A stretch of DNA of 64,000 bases from Streptomyces sp. D2-8 (GCF_023184515.1 NZ_JAAHBP010000023.1:106679-170678), one strand, 5' to 3'; shown: positions 54,059 through 63,479, counted from the stretch's first letter. Program-made: numbers and translations. The notes: a model not told the origin generated them from the letters alone.

Positions 54059-54922
54059 TCAGTAGCGCTCGCGGTACTCCCGCAGCAGCTCCTCCGTGCG
54101 CTGCGCGGAGCCCGCCCGGGCCGTCATGTGGTCCAGCACCTCCAGATGCGCGGAGACCTCCTTGCGGGAGTCCAGGTACAGCGCTCCGGTCAGATACTCG
54201 GTGAAGACCATGTCGGGCAGTTCCGGCTCGGCGAAGCGGAACAGCGAGAACGGCGCGTACGTCCCCGGGTGGGGGCCGTCCGCGAACTCCGCGATCTGGA
54301 GTGTGACCCGGTCGCGTGCGGCGTACTCCAGCAGCTTGTCCAACTGGTCGCGCATCACCCGGCCGTCGGTGCTCACCGGGCGGCGCAGCACCGTCTCGTC
54401 CATGATCACCCACAGGTGCGGCGGGTTCGGGCGGTCCAGGAGCCGCTGCCGCTCCATCCGCAGCGACACATGCCGGTCCACGGCCTCCGGCCCGGCGTTC
54501 GCGATGGTGCCGGCCTGCATCACGGCCCGTGCGTACCCCTCGGTCTGCAGCAGCCCCGGCACGAAGTGCGGCTCGTAGGACCGGATGATCCGGGCGGCGC
54601 CCTCCAGGCTCACGTACAGGCTGAACCACTCCGGCAGCACGTCGTGGAACCGCTGCCACCAGCCCGGCCGGTTCGCCTCCTCGGCGAGGTCGACGAACGT
54701 GGTCACCTCGTCCTCGGCCACCCCGTACGCCGTCAGCAGGATCTGCACGTACGGGATCTTCAACGCGACATCGGCGGTCTCCATCCGCCGGACCGTCGCG
54801 GGGGCGACGCGCAGCACCTTGGCGGCCTCGTCACGACTGAGGCCCGCGGCCTCGCGCAGCTCCTGCAGCCGCTTGCCCAGGACCACCTGGCCCACGGTGG
54901 GTGCGGCCCGCCGTTCACTCAC
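54059..54922 (-). CDS. XRE-family regulator with DUF5753 domain
   Basis: The 287-residue protein has an N-terminal helix-turn-helix (LGKRLQELREAAGLSRDEAAKVLRVAPATVRRMETADV) and the DUF5753 ligand-binding-like domain (FEPHFVPGLLQTEGYARAVM, VMRDQLDKLLEYAARDRVTLQI). These WhiJ-like regulators are usually paired with a small DUF397 gene directly downstream; none is present here. The GTG at 54922 has GGGGAGG six bases upstream. It is divergent from a small membrane-protein gene. Confidence 0.87.
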   Translation of the reverse strand: MSERRAAPTVGQVVLGKRLQELREAAGLSRDEAAKVLRVAPATVRRMETADVALKIPYVQILLTAYGVAEDEVTTFVDLAEEANRPGWWQRFHDVLPEWFSLYVSLEGAARIIRSYEPHFVPGLLQTEGYARAVMQAGTIANAGPEAVDRHVSLRMERQRLLDRPNPPHLWVIMDETVLRRPVSTDGRVMRDQLDKLLEYAARDRVTLQIAEFADGPHPGTYAPFSLFRFAEPELPDMVFTEYLTGALYLDSRKEVSAHLEVLDHMTARAGSAQRTEELLREYRERY

Positions 54923-55084
54923 GCCACGCCTCCCCAACGCGCCCAAGCCTGCGATCAGTCTGTCACGTCCGGTAGGCAGCGTCACAGGGATCGCACCGAG
55001 GAGATCGCCGGAAACGGAGGAACGGCTCGGGCATGACCCCGCGGGTAATCGACCGGGCGCGGCCGGAACGGGATCGTGAACGCA

Positions 55085-55122
55085 CCGGTTCCCGGGCCGG
55101 CGCACTCCGGCCCGGGAACCGG
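55085..55122. terminator. Perfect 16-bp hairpin before the 55164 gene
   Basis: Arms CCGGTTCCCGGGCCGG (55085-55100) and CCGGCCCGGGAACCGG (55107-55122) flank the loop CGCACT. It is 41 bases before the gene's ATG, in a divergent region where no upstream gene is oriented into it. It may be a leader attenuator or a remnant terminator. Confidence 0.7.
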
Positions 55123-55163
55123 CCCAAGCCGCCGCACCACGACCCGACGGAGGGTGATCCCCC

Positions 55164-55589
55164 ATGTCCGCGATCCAGCTCGCCGCACTCGCCCGGACCT
55201 CCGAGCCGCAGTCGACGCTGCGCCGCTTCCTCGCCCTGGACGCCGTGGTGACCGGCGCGAACGCGCTCGCCTACCTGGCGTTCTCCGGCCCGCTCGGGCG
55301 ATTCCTCGGCGTCGGCTCCGCCCTGCTGCTCGCCCTGGGCGCCTTCCTCGCCGTCTACGCGACCGGCGTGGGCCTGCTGGCCGCCCGCAGGCAGCCGCCC
55401 GCGCTCGGCGTGCGGGCCGTCGTCGAGGGCAACCTCGCCTGGGCGGCGGTGAGCCTTGCGGCCCTGGCGCTGTGGCTCACGCCGAGCACGCCGGGCGCCG
55501 TGTGGACGGTGCTCCAGGCCCTGGTCGTGGCCGGGTTCGCCGTACTCCAGCACCTGGCCCTGAGGGCCCGTCAGGGCATGAGCGTCTGA
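55164..55589 (+). CDS. Four-helix integral membrane protein
   Basis: The 141-residue protein has hydrophobic spans around 24-40, 45-70, 82-105 and 112-132 with few charges. The arrangement is of the DoxX/small integral membrane type, but I do not recognise a specific family. GGAGGGTGATCCCCC precedes the ATG. Its last 19 bases overlap the convergent XRE gene. Confidence 0.72.
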   Translation: MSAIQLAALARTSEPQSTLRRFLALDAVVTGANALAYLAFSGPLGRFLGVGSALLLALGAFLAVYATGVGLLAARRQPPALGVRAVVEGNLAWAAVSLAALALWLTPSTPGAVWTVLQALVVAGFAVLQHLALRARQGMSV

Positions 55590-56377
55590 AGGTACTTGGC
55601 CGTCGCCGGGTCGGCCGGGAGCAGTGTCTCGATGGCCAGCTCGGCGACCGTCACGTCCATCGGCGTGTTGAACGTGGAGATCGACGAGATGAACGACAGC
55701 GTCCGCCCCTCGTGCTCGATCCGCAGCGGCAGGGCGAAGTACGGCACCGGCTCCGACGGCTCGTCCGCCGGATCCGCGTCGGGCGCCGGATAGGCCGCCA
55801 CCTCCTCGTACAGCGCCCGCAGCGGCTCCGAGCGGTGCAGCGCGATCTGCCGCTCCATCTGCTCCAGCAGATGACCCCGCCAGGCGCGCAGATTACGGAT
55901 GCGGGGCGCGAGACCCTGCGGGTGCAGGGCCAGTCGCATCGCGTTCAGCGGCGGTTCCAGCAGCCCCTCGGACACGCCGTCGACCAGCGTCATGATCCCC
56001 CGGTTGGCCGCCACCACGTTGTACAGCGCGTCCACCACCAGCGCCGGATACGGGTCGTAGCCGCTGATCAGCCGCTCGATGCCCTCCCGCAGCGCGTCCA
56101 GCGCCGGGTCGTCCAGCGGGGTCTCCGGGTAGCGGGGGGCGTATCCGGCCGCCAGCAGCAGCGCGTTGCGCTCCCGCACGGGAACGTCCAGATGCTCGGC
56201 CAGCCGCAGCACCATCTCCTCGCTGGGCCGGGAGCGGCCGGTCTCGACGAAGCTGATGTGCCGGGCCGAGGAGTCCGCGCGCAGGGCCAGCTCCAGCTGG
56301 CTGACCCGCCGCTGCTCCCGCCAGGCCCGCAGCAGCGGGCCCACGCCCCGCTCGGCGGTGGACGGGTGAGAGGTCAT
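55571..56377 (-). CDS. XRE-family regulator, MmyB-like
   Basis: The 268-residue protein has the helix-turn-helix LLRAWREQRRVSQLELALRADSSARHISFVETGRSRPS, then the MmyB-type PAS-like domain (NALLLAAGYAPRYPETPLDDP, GYDPYPALVVDALYNVVAANRG) which binds fatty acids in structurally known homologues. A clean start at the Met of MTSHPSTAERG. Confidence 0.88.
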   Translation of the reverse strand: MTSHPSTAERGVGPLLRAWREQRRVSQLELALRADSSARHISFVETGRSRPSEEMVLRLAEHLDVPVRERNALLLAAGYAPRYPETPLDDPALDALREGIERLISGYDPYPALVVDALYNVVAANRGIMTLVDGVSEGLLEPPLNAMRLALHPQGLAPRIRNLRAWRGHLLEQMERQIALHRSEPLRALYEEVAAYPAPDADPADEPSEPVPYFALPLRIEHEGRTLSFISSISTFNTPMDVTVAELAIETLLPADPATAKYLQTLMP

Positions 56378-56495
56378 GCCGCGACCGTAGTCGAGAACCG
56401 GTCGTGCCGGACAGACGCACCCTTCTGACCAGGGCCTCGACCGCCCCGCTGTGGCAGGCTGAGAGGACACAGCAGCCAGGGAAGGAGCGCGGCCC

Positions 56496-56801
56496 ATGCC
56501 CGTCGAACCGCTGTCGCAGAAGGAGGTCGAGGACCGGCTGGCCGAGCTGCCGGGCTGGTCGCTCGACAGGGACCACCTCATCCGCTCCTACCGGCTCGGC
56601 TCGCACTTCTCGGCGACGGCGATGGTCGTGCACATCGCCCAGGTCCAGGAGGAACTGAACCACCACTCCGACCTGACGCTCGGCTACAACACCGTCTCCC
56701 TGGCCGTGCACACGCACAGCGCGGGCGGCGCCCTCACCGAGAAGGACTTCGAGCTCGCCCGCAGGGTGGAGGACCTCGCCCCCGGGCACGGGGCACACTG
56801 A
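56496..56801 (+). CDS. phhB: 4a-hydroxytetrahydrobiopterin dehydratase (pterin-4a-carbinolamine dehydratase)
   Basis: The 101-residue protein has the PCD signature LNHHSDLTLGYNTVSLAVHTH preceded by PGWSLDRD..IRSYRL. It recycles the cofactor of aromatic amino acid hydroxylases; no such hydroxylase is next to it. GGAAGGAGCG precedes the ATG. The following gene starts 4 bases after the stop. Confidence 0.9.
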   Translation: MPVEPLSQKEVEDRLAELPGWSLDRDHLIRSYRLGSHFSATAMVVHIAQVQEELNHHSDLTLGYNTVSLAVHTHSAGGALTEKDFELARRVEDLAPGHGAH

Positions 56802-56805
56802 CCGG

Positions 56806-57579
56806 GTGCTCGACTACGACAAGGAAGCGGAGCGGTACGACGCCTCGCGCGGCGGCGAGCCCCGGGCGGCCGCCGCCGCGCGAGCCGTGCTGGGCCTCGT
56901 ACCGCCGGACACGCGCAGTCTGCTCGACGTCGCGTGCGGCACCGGCATCGTGACCCGCCGGCTCGCGGCCGCAGGCGACGGCATGCGGGTGACCGGCGTC
57001 GACCTCGCCCCCGCGATGGCCCGGCAGGCCTCCACCCGGCTCCCCGGCGCCGTCGTGCGCGCCGACAGCCGCCGGCTGCCCTTCCGGGACGGACAGTTCG
57101 ACGCCGTGTGCAGCGTCTGGCTGCTGCACCTGGCCGCCGGGCCCGCCGAGGTGCGGACCATCGTCGGCGAGTGCGCCCGGGTGCTGCGGCCCGGCGGGGT
57201 CTACGTCACCACGGTCGACAAGGCCGCCTCCCACAACGTGGGCAGTGACATCGATGTCGTGCTGTCCTCCCGGCCGCCCAGCCCGGTCCGGGACGCGGCG
57301 GCGGACGTCGAGTCCTGCGCCGCCGCCCACGGCCTGGTCCCGGTCGGGCAGGCCCGTTTCACCGGTCACGGCCAGGGCCGCAGCCCTCGCCGCACGATCG
57401 CCGACCTGCGCCGGGGCTGGTTCGTCACCCTGCCCCCCGGTGACCCGCTCGCCGACGGATTCGCCGCCCGCCTCGCAGACCTCCCCGACCAGGACCGGCC
57501 CCGCCCCGACCCGGTGTTCAGCCTGCGGTCGTTCCGGAAGGCCGGGGGAACGGAATTGCGAGGGCGAGGGCGGGCGTGA
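56806..57579 (+). CDS. Class I SAM-dependent methyltransferase
   Basis: The 257-residue protein has LLDVACGTGIVTRRLA (SAM loop), GVDLAPAM, VVRADSRRLPFRDGQFDAVCSVWLLHL and ARVLRPGGVYV. The GTG start lies 4 bases after phhB, so they may be co-transcribed. Substrate unknown. Confidence 0.85.
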   Translation: MLDYDKEAERYDASRGGEPRAAAAARAVLGLVPPDTRSLLDVACGTGIVTRRLAAAGDGMRVTGVDLAPAMARQASTRLPGAVVRADSRRLPFRDGQFDAVCSVWLLHLAAGPAEVRTIVGECARVLRPGGVYVTTVDKAASHNVGSDIDVVLSSRPPSPVRDAAADVESCAAAHGLVPVGQARFTGHGQGRSPRRTIADLRRGWFVTLPPGDPLADGFAARLADLPDQDRPRPDPVFSLRSFRKAGGTELRGRGRA

Positions 57580-57648
57580 CGGAGGCGGAGCGGCCGGGCA
57601 GGTACCGGCCCCCAGTCGGCCGCCGCCGCGAGAAGGCCCTCCGCCGCG

Positions 57649-57680
57649 GGGGGCGCTCACCGTGTTCGGCGTGCGCCCCC
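57649..57680. terminator. Hairpin between methyltransferase and GH74 gene ends
   Basis: GGGGGCGC (57649-57656) and GCGCCCCC (57673-57680) pair around 16 bases in the gap between two convergent genes. It is a modest stem, so only a likely terminator. Confidence 0.4.
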
Positions 57681-57691
57681 GGAGGCACCCC

Positions 57692-60346
57692 TCAGGTGAC
57701 CGTGCAGCTCCTGTCGCCCAGTGTGAAGGCGGCCGGATTCGTGTTCGTGTTCGACCGGCTCGCCGTGAACCCGAAGCTCACCGACGAACCCGCCGCCACG
57801 TTCGCGTTCCAGCCGACGTTCTTCGCTTTCACCGCCGCACCCGACTGTGTCGCCTCGGCGTTCCACGCCTGGGTCAGCTTCTGACCGTCGGGGAAGGTCC
57901 AGCCGAGCGACCAGCCGTTCCAGGTGGTCGTGCCGGTGTTGGTGAGCTGGACGTCCGCCTGGAAGCCGCCCGACCACTGACTGGTGACCTTGTACGTCAC
58001 CTTGCAGGCGCCCGTCGGCGTCGGATCGGGGCCCTGCCCCGGATCCGTGGTGCCGCCGCCGGAGCTGTCGCCGTAGATGACGCCCCGGCCGTTCGTCGAG
58101 ACGTAGACCCGGCCGTACACCCGCGGGTCGCCGGTGATCGCAGCGCCCGTCCAGCCCCACTGGTGGGTGTCGTCGTTGATGCGGGTCCAGCTCGCGCCCT
58201 TGTCCGTGGAGCGGAAGATGCCGCGGACGCCACCGATCTTCGCGCTGGTGTAGAGGGTCTGGTAGGAGGCGCCGGGTGCCGCCTTGCCGAAGCCGACGGT
58301 GTCGGCCTGCTCGACGTTCGGGACCTTGGTGAAGCTCGCCCCGCCGTCCGTGGAGCGCCACAGCCCGTACGCGCCGTCCGTCGCGCCGCCCGCCAGCCAC
58401 ACGTCGCCCTTCCCGCCCGGCAGGGCCTTGAAGCGGACGCTGTCGCCGCCCGGCAGCCCGGTGGCAGGCGACTCCTTGAAGGTCGCCCCGCCGTCCGTGC
58501 TGACGTAGAACGTGCCGGACTTGAAGCCGTAGAAGGTCTTCGGGTCGACCCGGTCCGACTCGACGATCGCCCCGGCGGGAATCCCGGCGGACGCCTGCCA
58601 CGACGTGCCGAAGCCCGTCGTGTGGTGCACGCCGGCGCCCTCGGGGCTCCACACGAACCGGCCGCCGTCGGCCGCCGACGCGACCGTGCCGCCGCCGCTC
58701 ACGCCCGAGGGGTCGGTCCCCGCGAACCAGTTGGCGCCGTTGTCCGTCGAGAACGCGATGTGCGGCCCCGAGTCGAGGTTGCCCACCCGCACCACGGTGT
58801 TCGGGTTCGACTCGGCGAAGTCCAGGCTCGTGGTCGTCGTGAAGTTCGGCTGGGTGAACATCATCGACGGCACCTTCGTCAGGTCCGTGTGCCGGAAGCC
58901 GCCGATGTCACCGAGCGCGCTCAGCAGCGGGGCGCCGGACGGGGGAGAGGCGAGGTCGTTGACCGCCGTCTCCTCCAGGCCCCGCACCATCGGTTTGACG
59001 GCGAACTTGCTGCCGCTGTCCCAGTTCGTGAGGTTCTCGGTGCCGTAGATCGTGGCGCCCGTTCCGTACATCATGCGGTCGGAGTCGAACGGGTCGATCT
59101 CCAGCGCCTCGGTCATCCAGCCCAGCTTCGGCGTCTGCTCGGGCGGTTGCGGGTTCGCGCCCCAGGTCAGCCACGGCGAGGACGAGACGTCCATCGTGTA
59201 GCGGTTCTCGCGGTTCGGGTACGACGTGTAGTCCCACGCCCTGGTCCAGGTCCCACCGCTGTCCGTGGAGCGGAAGATCTGCGTGTCCGGCCACCAGGCG
59301 CTGTACGCGGTCGCCATGACCGTGCCCGGCTTCTGCCGGTCCAGCGTGAGCCCGCTGAAGCCGTAGAAGGTGTCGGCCTCCGCCACCGGGCTGATGTCCG
59401 TCCACGCCCCGGTCCCGGTCGTGTACCGCCACAACCGGCCCTTGCCGCCGTCGTACGGGCCGCCCTTGTCGCTGTAGGCGAGGTAGAGGTGGCCGTTCTC
59501 CGCGTCCAGGACGCCCTTGTGGGCCAGGTAGCCGGTGGGCTGCCCGGCCAGCCGCTGCCAGGACGCGCCCGCGTCCGTCGACCGGTACACCGCGTTGTCC
59601 TTGTCGGCGACCCCGACGTAGATCGTCTTCGTGGCGCTCCCGGCCGAACCCGTGGACTCGTCGAAGGTGACCCAGACGATGCCCTGGTTGTCGCTGGAGT
59701 AGCCGGACGTGTCGCTCGGATCCGCCACGTAGGTGCCCACGTTGGGGAAGTTCGCGACCTGCGACCAGGTCACGCCCGAGTCCGTCGACCGCCACAGCCC
59801 CTTGCCGCTGGGCGCGCCCAGATACAGCACGCTGTTCCGGTTCGGGTCGACGGCCAGCCGCTCGCCCATGCCCCGCCCCGGCATGTTCCCGCCCAGCTTG
59901 AACGGCAGGACGGTCTTCCGCCAGCTCGCGCCCCGGTCGGTGGAGCGCATCACCGCACCGTTCTTCGGATCCCAGCTGTTCGTGTACGTCCCGACCGCCG
60001 CGTACACCCGGTTCGGATCGACGGAGTCGGACGCGATGCCGACGACGCCCGTGTGCCCCCAGTCGTTCCACCCGACCGAGTCCAGCAACGGCGTCCAGGT
60101 CTTGGAGGACTCCTGCCAGCGGTAGGCACCGCCGATGTCCGTGCGGGCGTACGCCAGGTTCTTCTCGGAGCGGTTGAAGACGATGCCGGGTACGAACCCG
60201 CCCCCGTCGATCCGGGCGTTCTTCCAGGTGTACGTATCAGCGGCGAGCTGCGCCTTCGGGGGATCGGCGGCCAGGGCGGCGGGGGCGCCCGACAGCAGGC
60301 CGGCCGCCAGCGCCAGCCAGGCCGTGAGGATACGGGTTCTTCGCAC
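57692..60346 (-). CDS. Secreted GH74 xyloglucanase with CBM2
   Basis: The 884-residue protein has a signal peptide (RILTAWLALAAGLLSGAPAALAADP), a GH74 double beta-propeller (about 35-765) with the catalytic Asp70 in YARTDIGGAYRW, many WxxxSTDxG repeats (BNR-like) and a second key Asp in ALGDIGGFRH, a Gly/Thr/Pro linker and a C-terminal CBM2 cellulose-binding module (about 785-884). GH74 enzymes cut xyloglucan at the outside of the cell. It follows the GH48 gene in the same direction after two hairpins. Confidence 0.93.
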   Translation of the reverse strand: MRRTRILTAWLALAAGLLSGAPAALAADPPKAQLAADTYTWKNARIDGGGFVPGIVFNRSEKNLAYARTDIGGAYRWQESSKTWTPLLDSVGWNDWGHTGVVGIASDSVDPNRVYAAVGTYTNSWDPKNGAVMRSTDRGASWRKTVLPFKLGGNMPGRGMGERLAVDPNRNSVLYLGAPSGKGLWRSTDSGVTWSQVANFPNVGTYVADPSDTSGYSSDNQGIVWVTFDESTGSAGSATKTIYVGVADKDNAVYRSTDAGASWQRLAGQPTGYLAHKGVLDAENGHLYLAYSDKGGPYDGGKGRLWRYTTGTGAWTDISPVAEADTFYGFSGLTLDRQKPGTVMATAYSAWWPDTQIFRSTDSGGTWTRAWDYTSYPNRENRYTMDVSSSPWLTWGANPQPPEQTPKLGWMTEALEIDPFDSDRMMYGTGATIYGTENLTNWDSGSKFAVKPMVRGLEETAVNDLASPPSGAPLLSALGDIGGFRHTDLTKVPSMMFTQPNFTTTTSLDFAESNPNTVVRVGNLDSGPHIAFSTDNGANWFAGTDPSGVSGGGTVASAADGGRFVWSPEGAGVHHTTGFGTSWQASAGIPAGAIVESDRVDPKTFYGFKSGTFYVSTDGGATFKESPATGLPGGDSVRFKALPGGKGDVWLAGGATDGAYGLWRSTDGGASFTKVPNVEQADTVGFGKAAPGASYQTLYTSAKIGGVRGIFRSTDKGASWTRINDDTHQWGWTGAAITGDPRVYGRVYVSTNGRGVIYGDSSGGGTTDPGQGPDPTPTGACKVTYKVTSQWSGGFQADVQLTNTGTTTWNGWSLGWTFPDGQKLTQAWNAEATQSGAAVKAKNVGWNANVAAGSSVSFGFTASRSNTNTNPAAFTLGDRSCTVT

Positions 60347-60380
60347 GGTGGGGGTCCTTCCGTGAGGGGGAACGTGCGAG

Positions 60381-60417
60381 GGCCGGGCGGCTCCCGTGCG
60401 GGGGGAGCCGCCCGGCC
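60381..60417. terminator. Perfect 15-bp hairpin between GH48 and GH74
   Basis: Arms 60381-60395 and 60403-60417 are perfect complements around a 7-base loop. With its neighbour it forms a tandem terminator downstream of GH48, or an attenuator before GH74. Confidence 0.75.
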
Positions 60418-60420
60418 GTG

Positions 60421-60447
60421 GTGGCCCCGCGTCAGGTGCGGGGCCAC
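60421..60447. terminator. Second hairpin between GH48 and GH74
   Basis: GTGGCCCCGC (60421-60430) and GCGGGGCCAC (60438-60447) pair perfectly around the loop GTCAGGT. It lies 53 bases after the GH48 stop in the direction of transcription. Confidence 0.75.
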
Positions 60448-60499
60448 GTACGCGGAGCTTCGGACGCGCCTGCCTTCACGTGGGGAGCGCCCGGCGGGG

Positions 60500-63418
60500 T
60501 TATTCGAGAAGCTCCGCGTACGAGCCCATGGCCAGGGCGATGTCCGCCTGGGCCCAGAACCGGTGATACGTGAACGACGGCACCGCACCGCCCGCGAGAT
60601 AGCTCTCGATCTTCGACCAGGCCGGATCGTCCTCGTAGAAGGACCGGATCGAGTCGAACGTCGACGACGAGTTGATCGCGTCACCGTTCGGCATCGTGCC
60701 CGTCCAGCCACTGGGGATGTACACCGGGTCGTCGAACCGGTTGTAGTCGGCCCGGTTCTCCGGGACCGCGATCCCGAGCGCGTCCTGGTGGTTGGCCCAC
60801 ATGCCGTCCAGCAGCTTCTTCGCCGCCGCCGCGGCCTCCGTGTCACCGGAGCGGTCGGCGTAGTACGTCAGGGTCTTGGCGTACGCGGCCGCCACGCCGA
60901 CGTCGTTGGTGTAGTCGGCGACGGTGACGTGCAGCCCGCTGTTGGAGCCGGGGCTGGAGGCGTTCCAGGTGTCGGGCTGGCCCGACCACTGCAACGTCGA
61001 CGGGATGCGGTAGGTGCCGTCCGGGTTGAACGTGGTCTTGGACAGCGCCCAGTCGACCCACTTGTCGAGGACCGCCTTGGCCTTCGCGTTCCCCGTCTGC
61101 TGGTACAGCTCGGCGACCCGCTCCACGGACCACGCCTGGAAGCCGAACCACTGGTTGGACGGCGGGTCGTGGTACACGGGCTTCTCGTCGTAGTACATGC
61201 CGTAGAACGTCGACTTCCCGGCGGGCGGGGTCGCGTACCGGCCCGCCCAGCTGTTCGTCGCGCCTCCGGCGATGGCGCCCTCGTCCGACTGCAGCCAGCG
61301 GTAGAACTCCAGCTGCCGGTCCATCGACTTGGCCCAGTCCGCCGCACCCGTCGCCGACTTGGGCTTCAGCGGGGCGTAGTTGCCGAGCGCGTAGGCCGCG
61401 AGGGGGTTCTGGTAGCCGCCGTGGGCGTGGCTGGAGCCGATGCGCCAGGCCCAGCCGGCACTAATGTCGGTGGCGCCGCCCCAGGCGTAGTACCAGGACA
61501 TCAGGTAGAACGAGGCGTCCTTGCCGGTGCCCGCCGGGCAGGTCGAGGGTCCGACGCAGTTGCCGACCTTCTTGAAGTACTTGTCGAACATGGAGTAGCG
61601 CAGGTAGTCGCCCATCTTGGCGGCCTTGCCGACCGTCGCGGAGACGTCCCCGCCCTTGCCCTGCTCCTTGGCCCACAGGTCCGCCCAGTAGGCGGCCTGC
61701 ACGGCCCGCGCGTCGGCGTCCGGCGCGTTGGTGAACTTCCACTGCTTGGCGTAGGAGGCGTCACCGGTGAACAGGTCCAGATAGCCGTTCTTGCCGCCGT
61801 ACTTGAAGGCGTCGCAGGTCGGCTGCGGCACCGTCTCCCACACCGACTCCTGCGCGCCGCGCTGGAAGGTGTTGATGTACGACGGGCCGGTGTCCGACGG
61901 GCCCGCCTCGCACTTGCCGGGCGAGTTGCCGTAGCCGTAGACGTTGTCCACGTCCTGCAGCCAGTGCATGCCGTAGACGTCGTCCGTGCCGTAGGCGCTC
62001 TTCAGCTCGCTCGCGATCGGGTCGGAGCCGACCGCGACACCGCCGTCGAGCTTGGCCGGGTACTCGTTCGGCGTGTCCAGCTCGGGCGCGTAGGTGGCCG
62101 GCTTGGAGGCGTTGTAGAAGGAGTTGGTGGGCTGGTCGGCGTGGGTGGGGATCATGTACTTCTCCATGAGGTCCCACGCGCCGTTGAACTTCGACCAGTC
62201 ACCGGTCACCTTGCCGTACATGGCCTGGAGCCACAGGAGGTAGCTGTACGCCTCCGACGTGGTCTCGTGGCCGTGGTCCGGCGCCTCGACGATCAGCGTC
62301 TCGACCGAGTGGTAGGGGATGCCCTCGGGGGAGAAGTAGCCGTTCGCCGGGTTGGTGATCTTCCCGTAGAGCTCCAGGAAGCGGGCGTCGTACACCTTCG
62401 CCGCCGCCAGCTGGGTCACCGTGACCGAGGCCTTGGCGTGGCCCTGCGCCGTCGACTCGAACACGGCGGAGCCGGTACCGGAGCCCGCGGCCGTGACGGT
62501 CACCTTCTGCGCGGTGTTCCAGTTCTGCGGCGTGAAGGTCAGCGAGGCGCCGGCCGAGACCGACAGCCCCGAGTTGCCGCTCGCGCGGGCCGAGGCCACC
62601 GTCACGTTCGCCGAAGGCTGCTTGGACAGCCTCACCTCGTAGGTGCCCGACTTGCCCGACTGGACGCCCAGTTGGAGCGGCGAGGCGACGACGGTCGGGC
62701 CGGAGGCGACGGTGATGCCGACCGGGGTGGAGTCGGCGGACGCACCCATGCTGTCGTACGCCTTCGCCACCAGCGAATGACTGCCCACGGTCAAATCTGA
62801 GACGGAGAGTGCGTAGGGCGCGCTCGTGTCCGTGCCCAGCAGCTTGGTGTCGTCGTAGAACTCCACCTTGCTGATCGTGGCGTTGTCCGCGGCGGCGGCG
62901 GTGGCCGCGAGCGGCACCGCCTGGCCCTGGGTGTAGACGGCGCCGGCGCTCGGGCTGGTCAGCACGGCGATCGGCGGCTGGTGCGCGCCGGTGCAGGGAG
63001 TGCCGTTGACCGAGAAGGACGTCGGCGCGGTGTTGCCGCCGCTGTAGGAGAACTGGGCGCCGGTGGAGACGGCGGCGCCCGCGGCGACGCGCGCGTTGTG
63101 GGAGGCGTTCTTCACGGTGATGTTCTGGCCGGACTGCGACCAGGTGCCGTTCCAGCCGTTGCCCAGCTTCTGGTTGCCGGAGTAGGCGTACGTCAGCGTC
63201 CAGCCGTCGATGACGTCCGTGCCGCGGTTGGTGAGGGTCAGGTCCACCGTGAAACCGGAGCCCCAGTCGTTCGTCTTGTAGTCGACACTGCACTGAAGTG
63301 CCGCTGCCTGCGCGGGAGTCGACCCCGAGGAGAGCATCGTCAACGGAAGCGCGAGAGCTGCGAGGGCGGCGGTCCACAACCGCCGTACCGCTCCGCGTCT
63401 CCGGGGTGGGGGATGCAT
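60500..63418 (-). CDS. Secreted GH48 cellulose 1,4-beta-cellobiosidase with N-terminal CBM2
   Basis: The 972-residue protein has a signal peptide (ALAALALPLTMLSSGSTPAQA), CBM2 (about 41-144, LQCSVDYKTNDWGSGFTVD), an Ig-like spacer domain (about 147-233, PPIAVLTSPSAGAVYTQG), a second beta-rich module, and a GH48 catalytic domain (about 335-972) with VEAPDHGHETTSEAYSYLLWLQAM (proton-donor Glu), YGMHWLQDVDNVYG and FRFWAQ-like end. GH48 is the key processive reducing-end cellobiohydrolase of actinomycetes. AAGGAGG lies 9 bases before the ATG; a perfect CebR-type box lies 48-61 bases upstream. Confidence 0.93.
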   Translation of the reverse strand: MHPPPRRRGAVRRLWTAALAALALPLTMLSSGSTPAQAAALQCSVDYKTNDWGSGFTVDLTLTNRGTDVIDGWTLTYAYSGNQKLGNGWNGTWSQSGQNITVKNASHNARVAAGAAVSTGAQFSYSGGNTAPTSFSVNGTPCTGAHQPPIAVLTSPSAGAVYTQGQAVPLAATAAAADNATISKVEFYDDTKLLGTDTSAPYALSVSDLTVGSHSLVAKAYDSMGASADSTPVGITVASGPTVVASPLQLGVQSGKSGTYEVRLSKQPSANVTVASARASGNSGLSVSAGASLTFTPQNWNTAQKVTVTAAGSGTGSAVFESTAQGHAKASVTVTQLAAAKVYDARFLELYGKITNPANGYFSPEGIPYHSVETLIVEAPDHGHETTSEAYSYLLWLQAMYGKVTGDWSKFNGAWDLMEKYMIPTHADQPTNSFYNASKPATYAPELDTPNEYPAKLDGGVAVGSDPIASELKSAYGTDDVYGMHWLQDVDNVYGYGNSPGKCEAGPSDTGPSYINTFQRGAQESVWETVPQPTCDAFKYGGKNGYLDLFTGDASYAKQWKFTNAPDADARAVQAAYWADLWAKEQGKGGDVSATVGKAAKMGDYLRYSMFDKYFKKVGNCVGPSTCPAGTGKDASFYLMSWYYAWGGATDISAGWAWRIGSSHAHGGYQNPLAAYALGNYAPLKPKSATGAADWAKSMDRQLEFYRWLQSDEGAIAGGATNSWAGRYATPPAGKSTFYGMYYDEKPVYHDPPSNQWFGFQAWSVERVAELYQQTGNAKAKAVLDKWVDWALSKTTFNPDGTYRIPSTLQWSGQPDTWNASSPGSNSGLHVTVADYTNDVGVAAAYAKTLTYYADRSGDTEAAAAAKKLLDGMWANHQDALGIAVPENRADYNRFDDPVYIPSGWTGTMPNGDAINSSSTFDSIRSFYEDDPAWSKIESYLAGGAVPSFTYHRFWAQADIALAMGSYAELLE

Positions 63419-63465
63419 GGTGCTGGTTCCTCCTTGCGGCTCGGAGAAGTCAAGGCTTGAACCAG

Positions 63466-63479
63466 TGGGAGCGCTCCCA
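63466..63479. promoter_or_regulatory. CebR-type operator (perfect) before GH48
   Basis: TGGGAGCGCTCCCA is the exact 14-bp palindrome bound by the cellobiose-responsive repressor CebR in Streptomyces. It lies 48 bases before the GH48 start. The cebR gene is not in the window. Confidence 0.9.

Noticed and set aside
57245..62800. 1851-codon open frame on the plus strand opposite the GH74 and GH48 genes
   Set aside because: It is antisense to two clear secreted enzymes; its product is Arg/Val/Gly-rich with no motif and reflects high GC.
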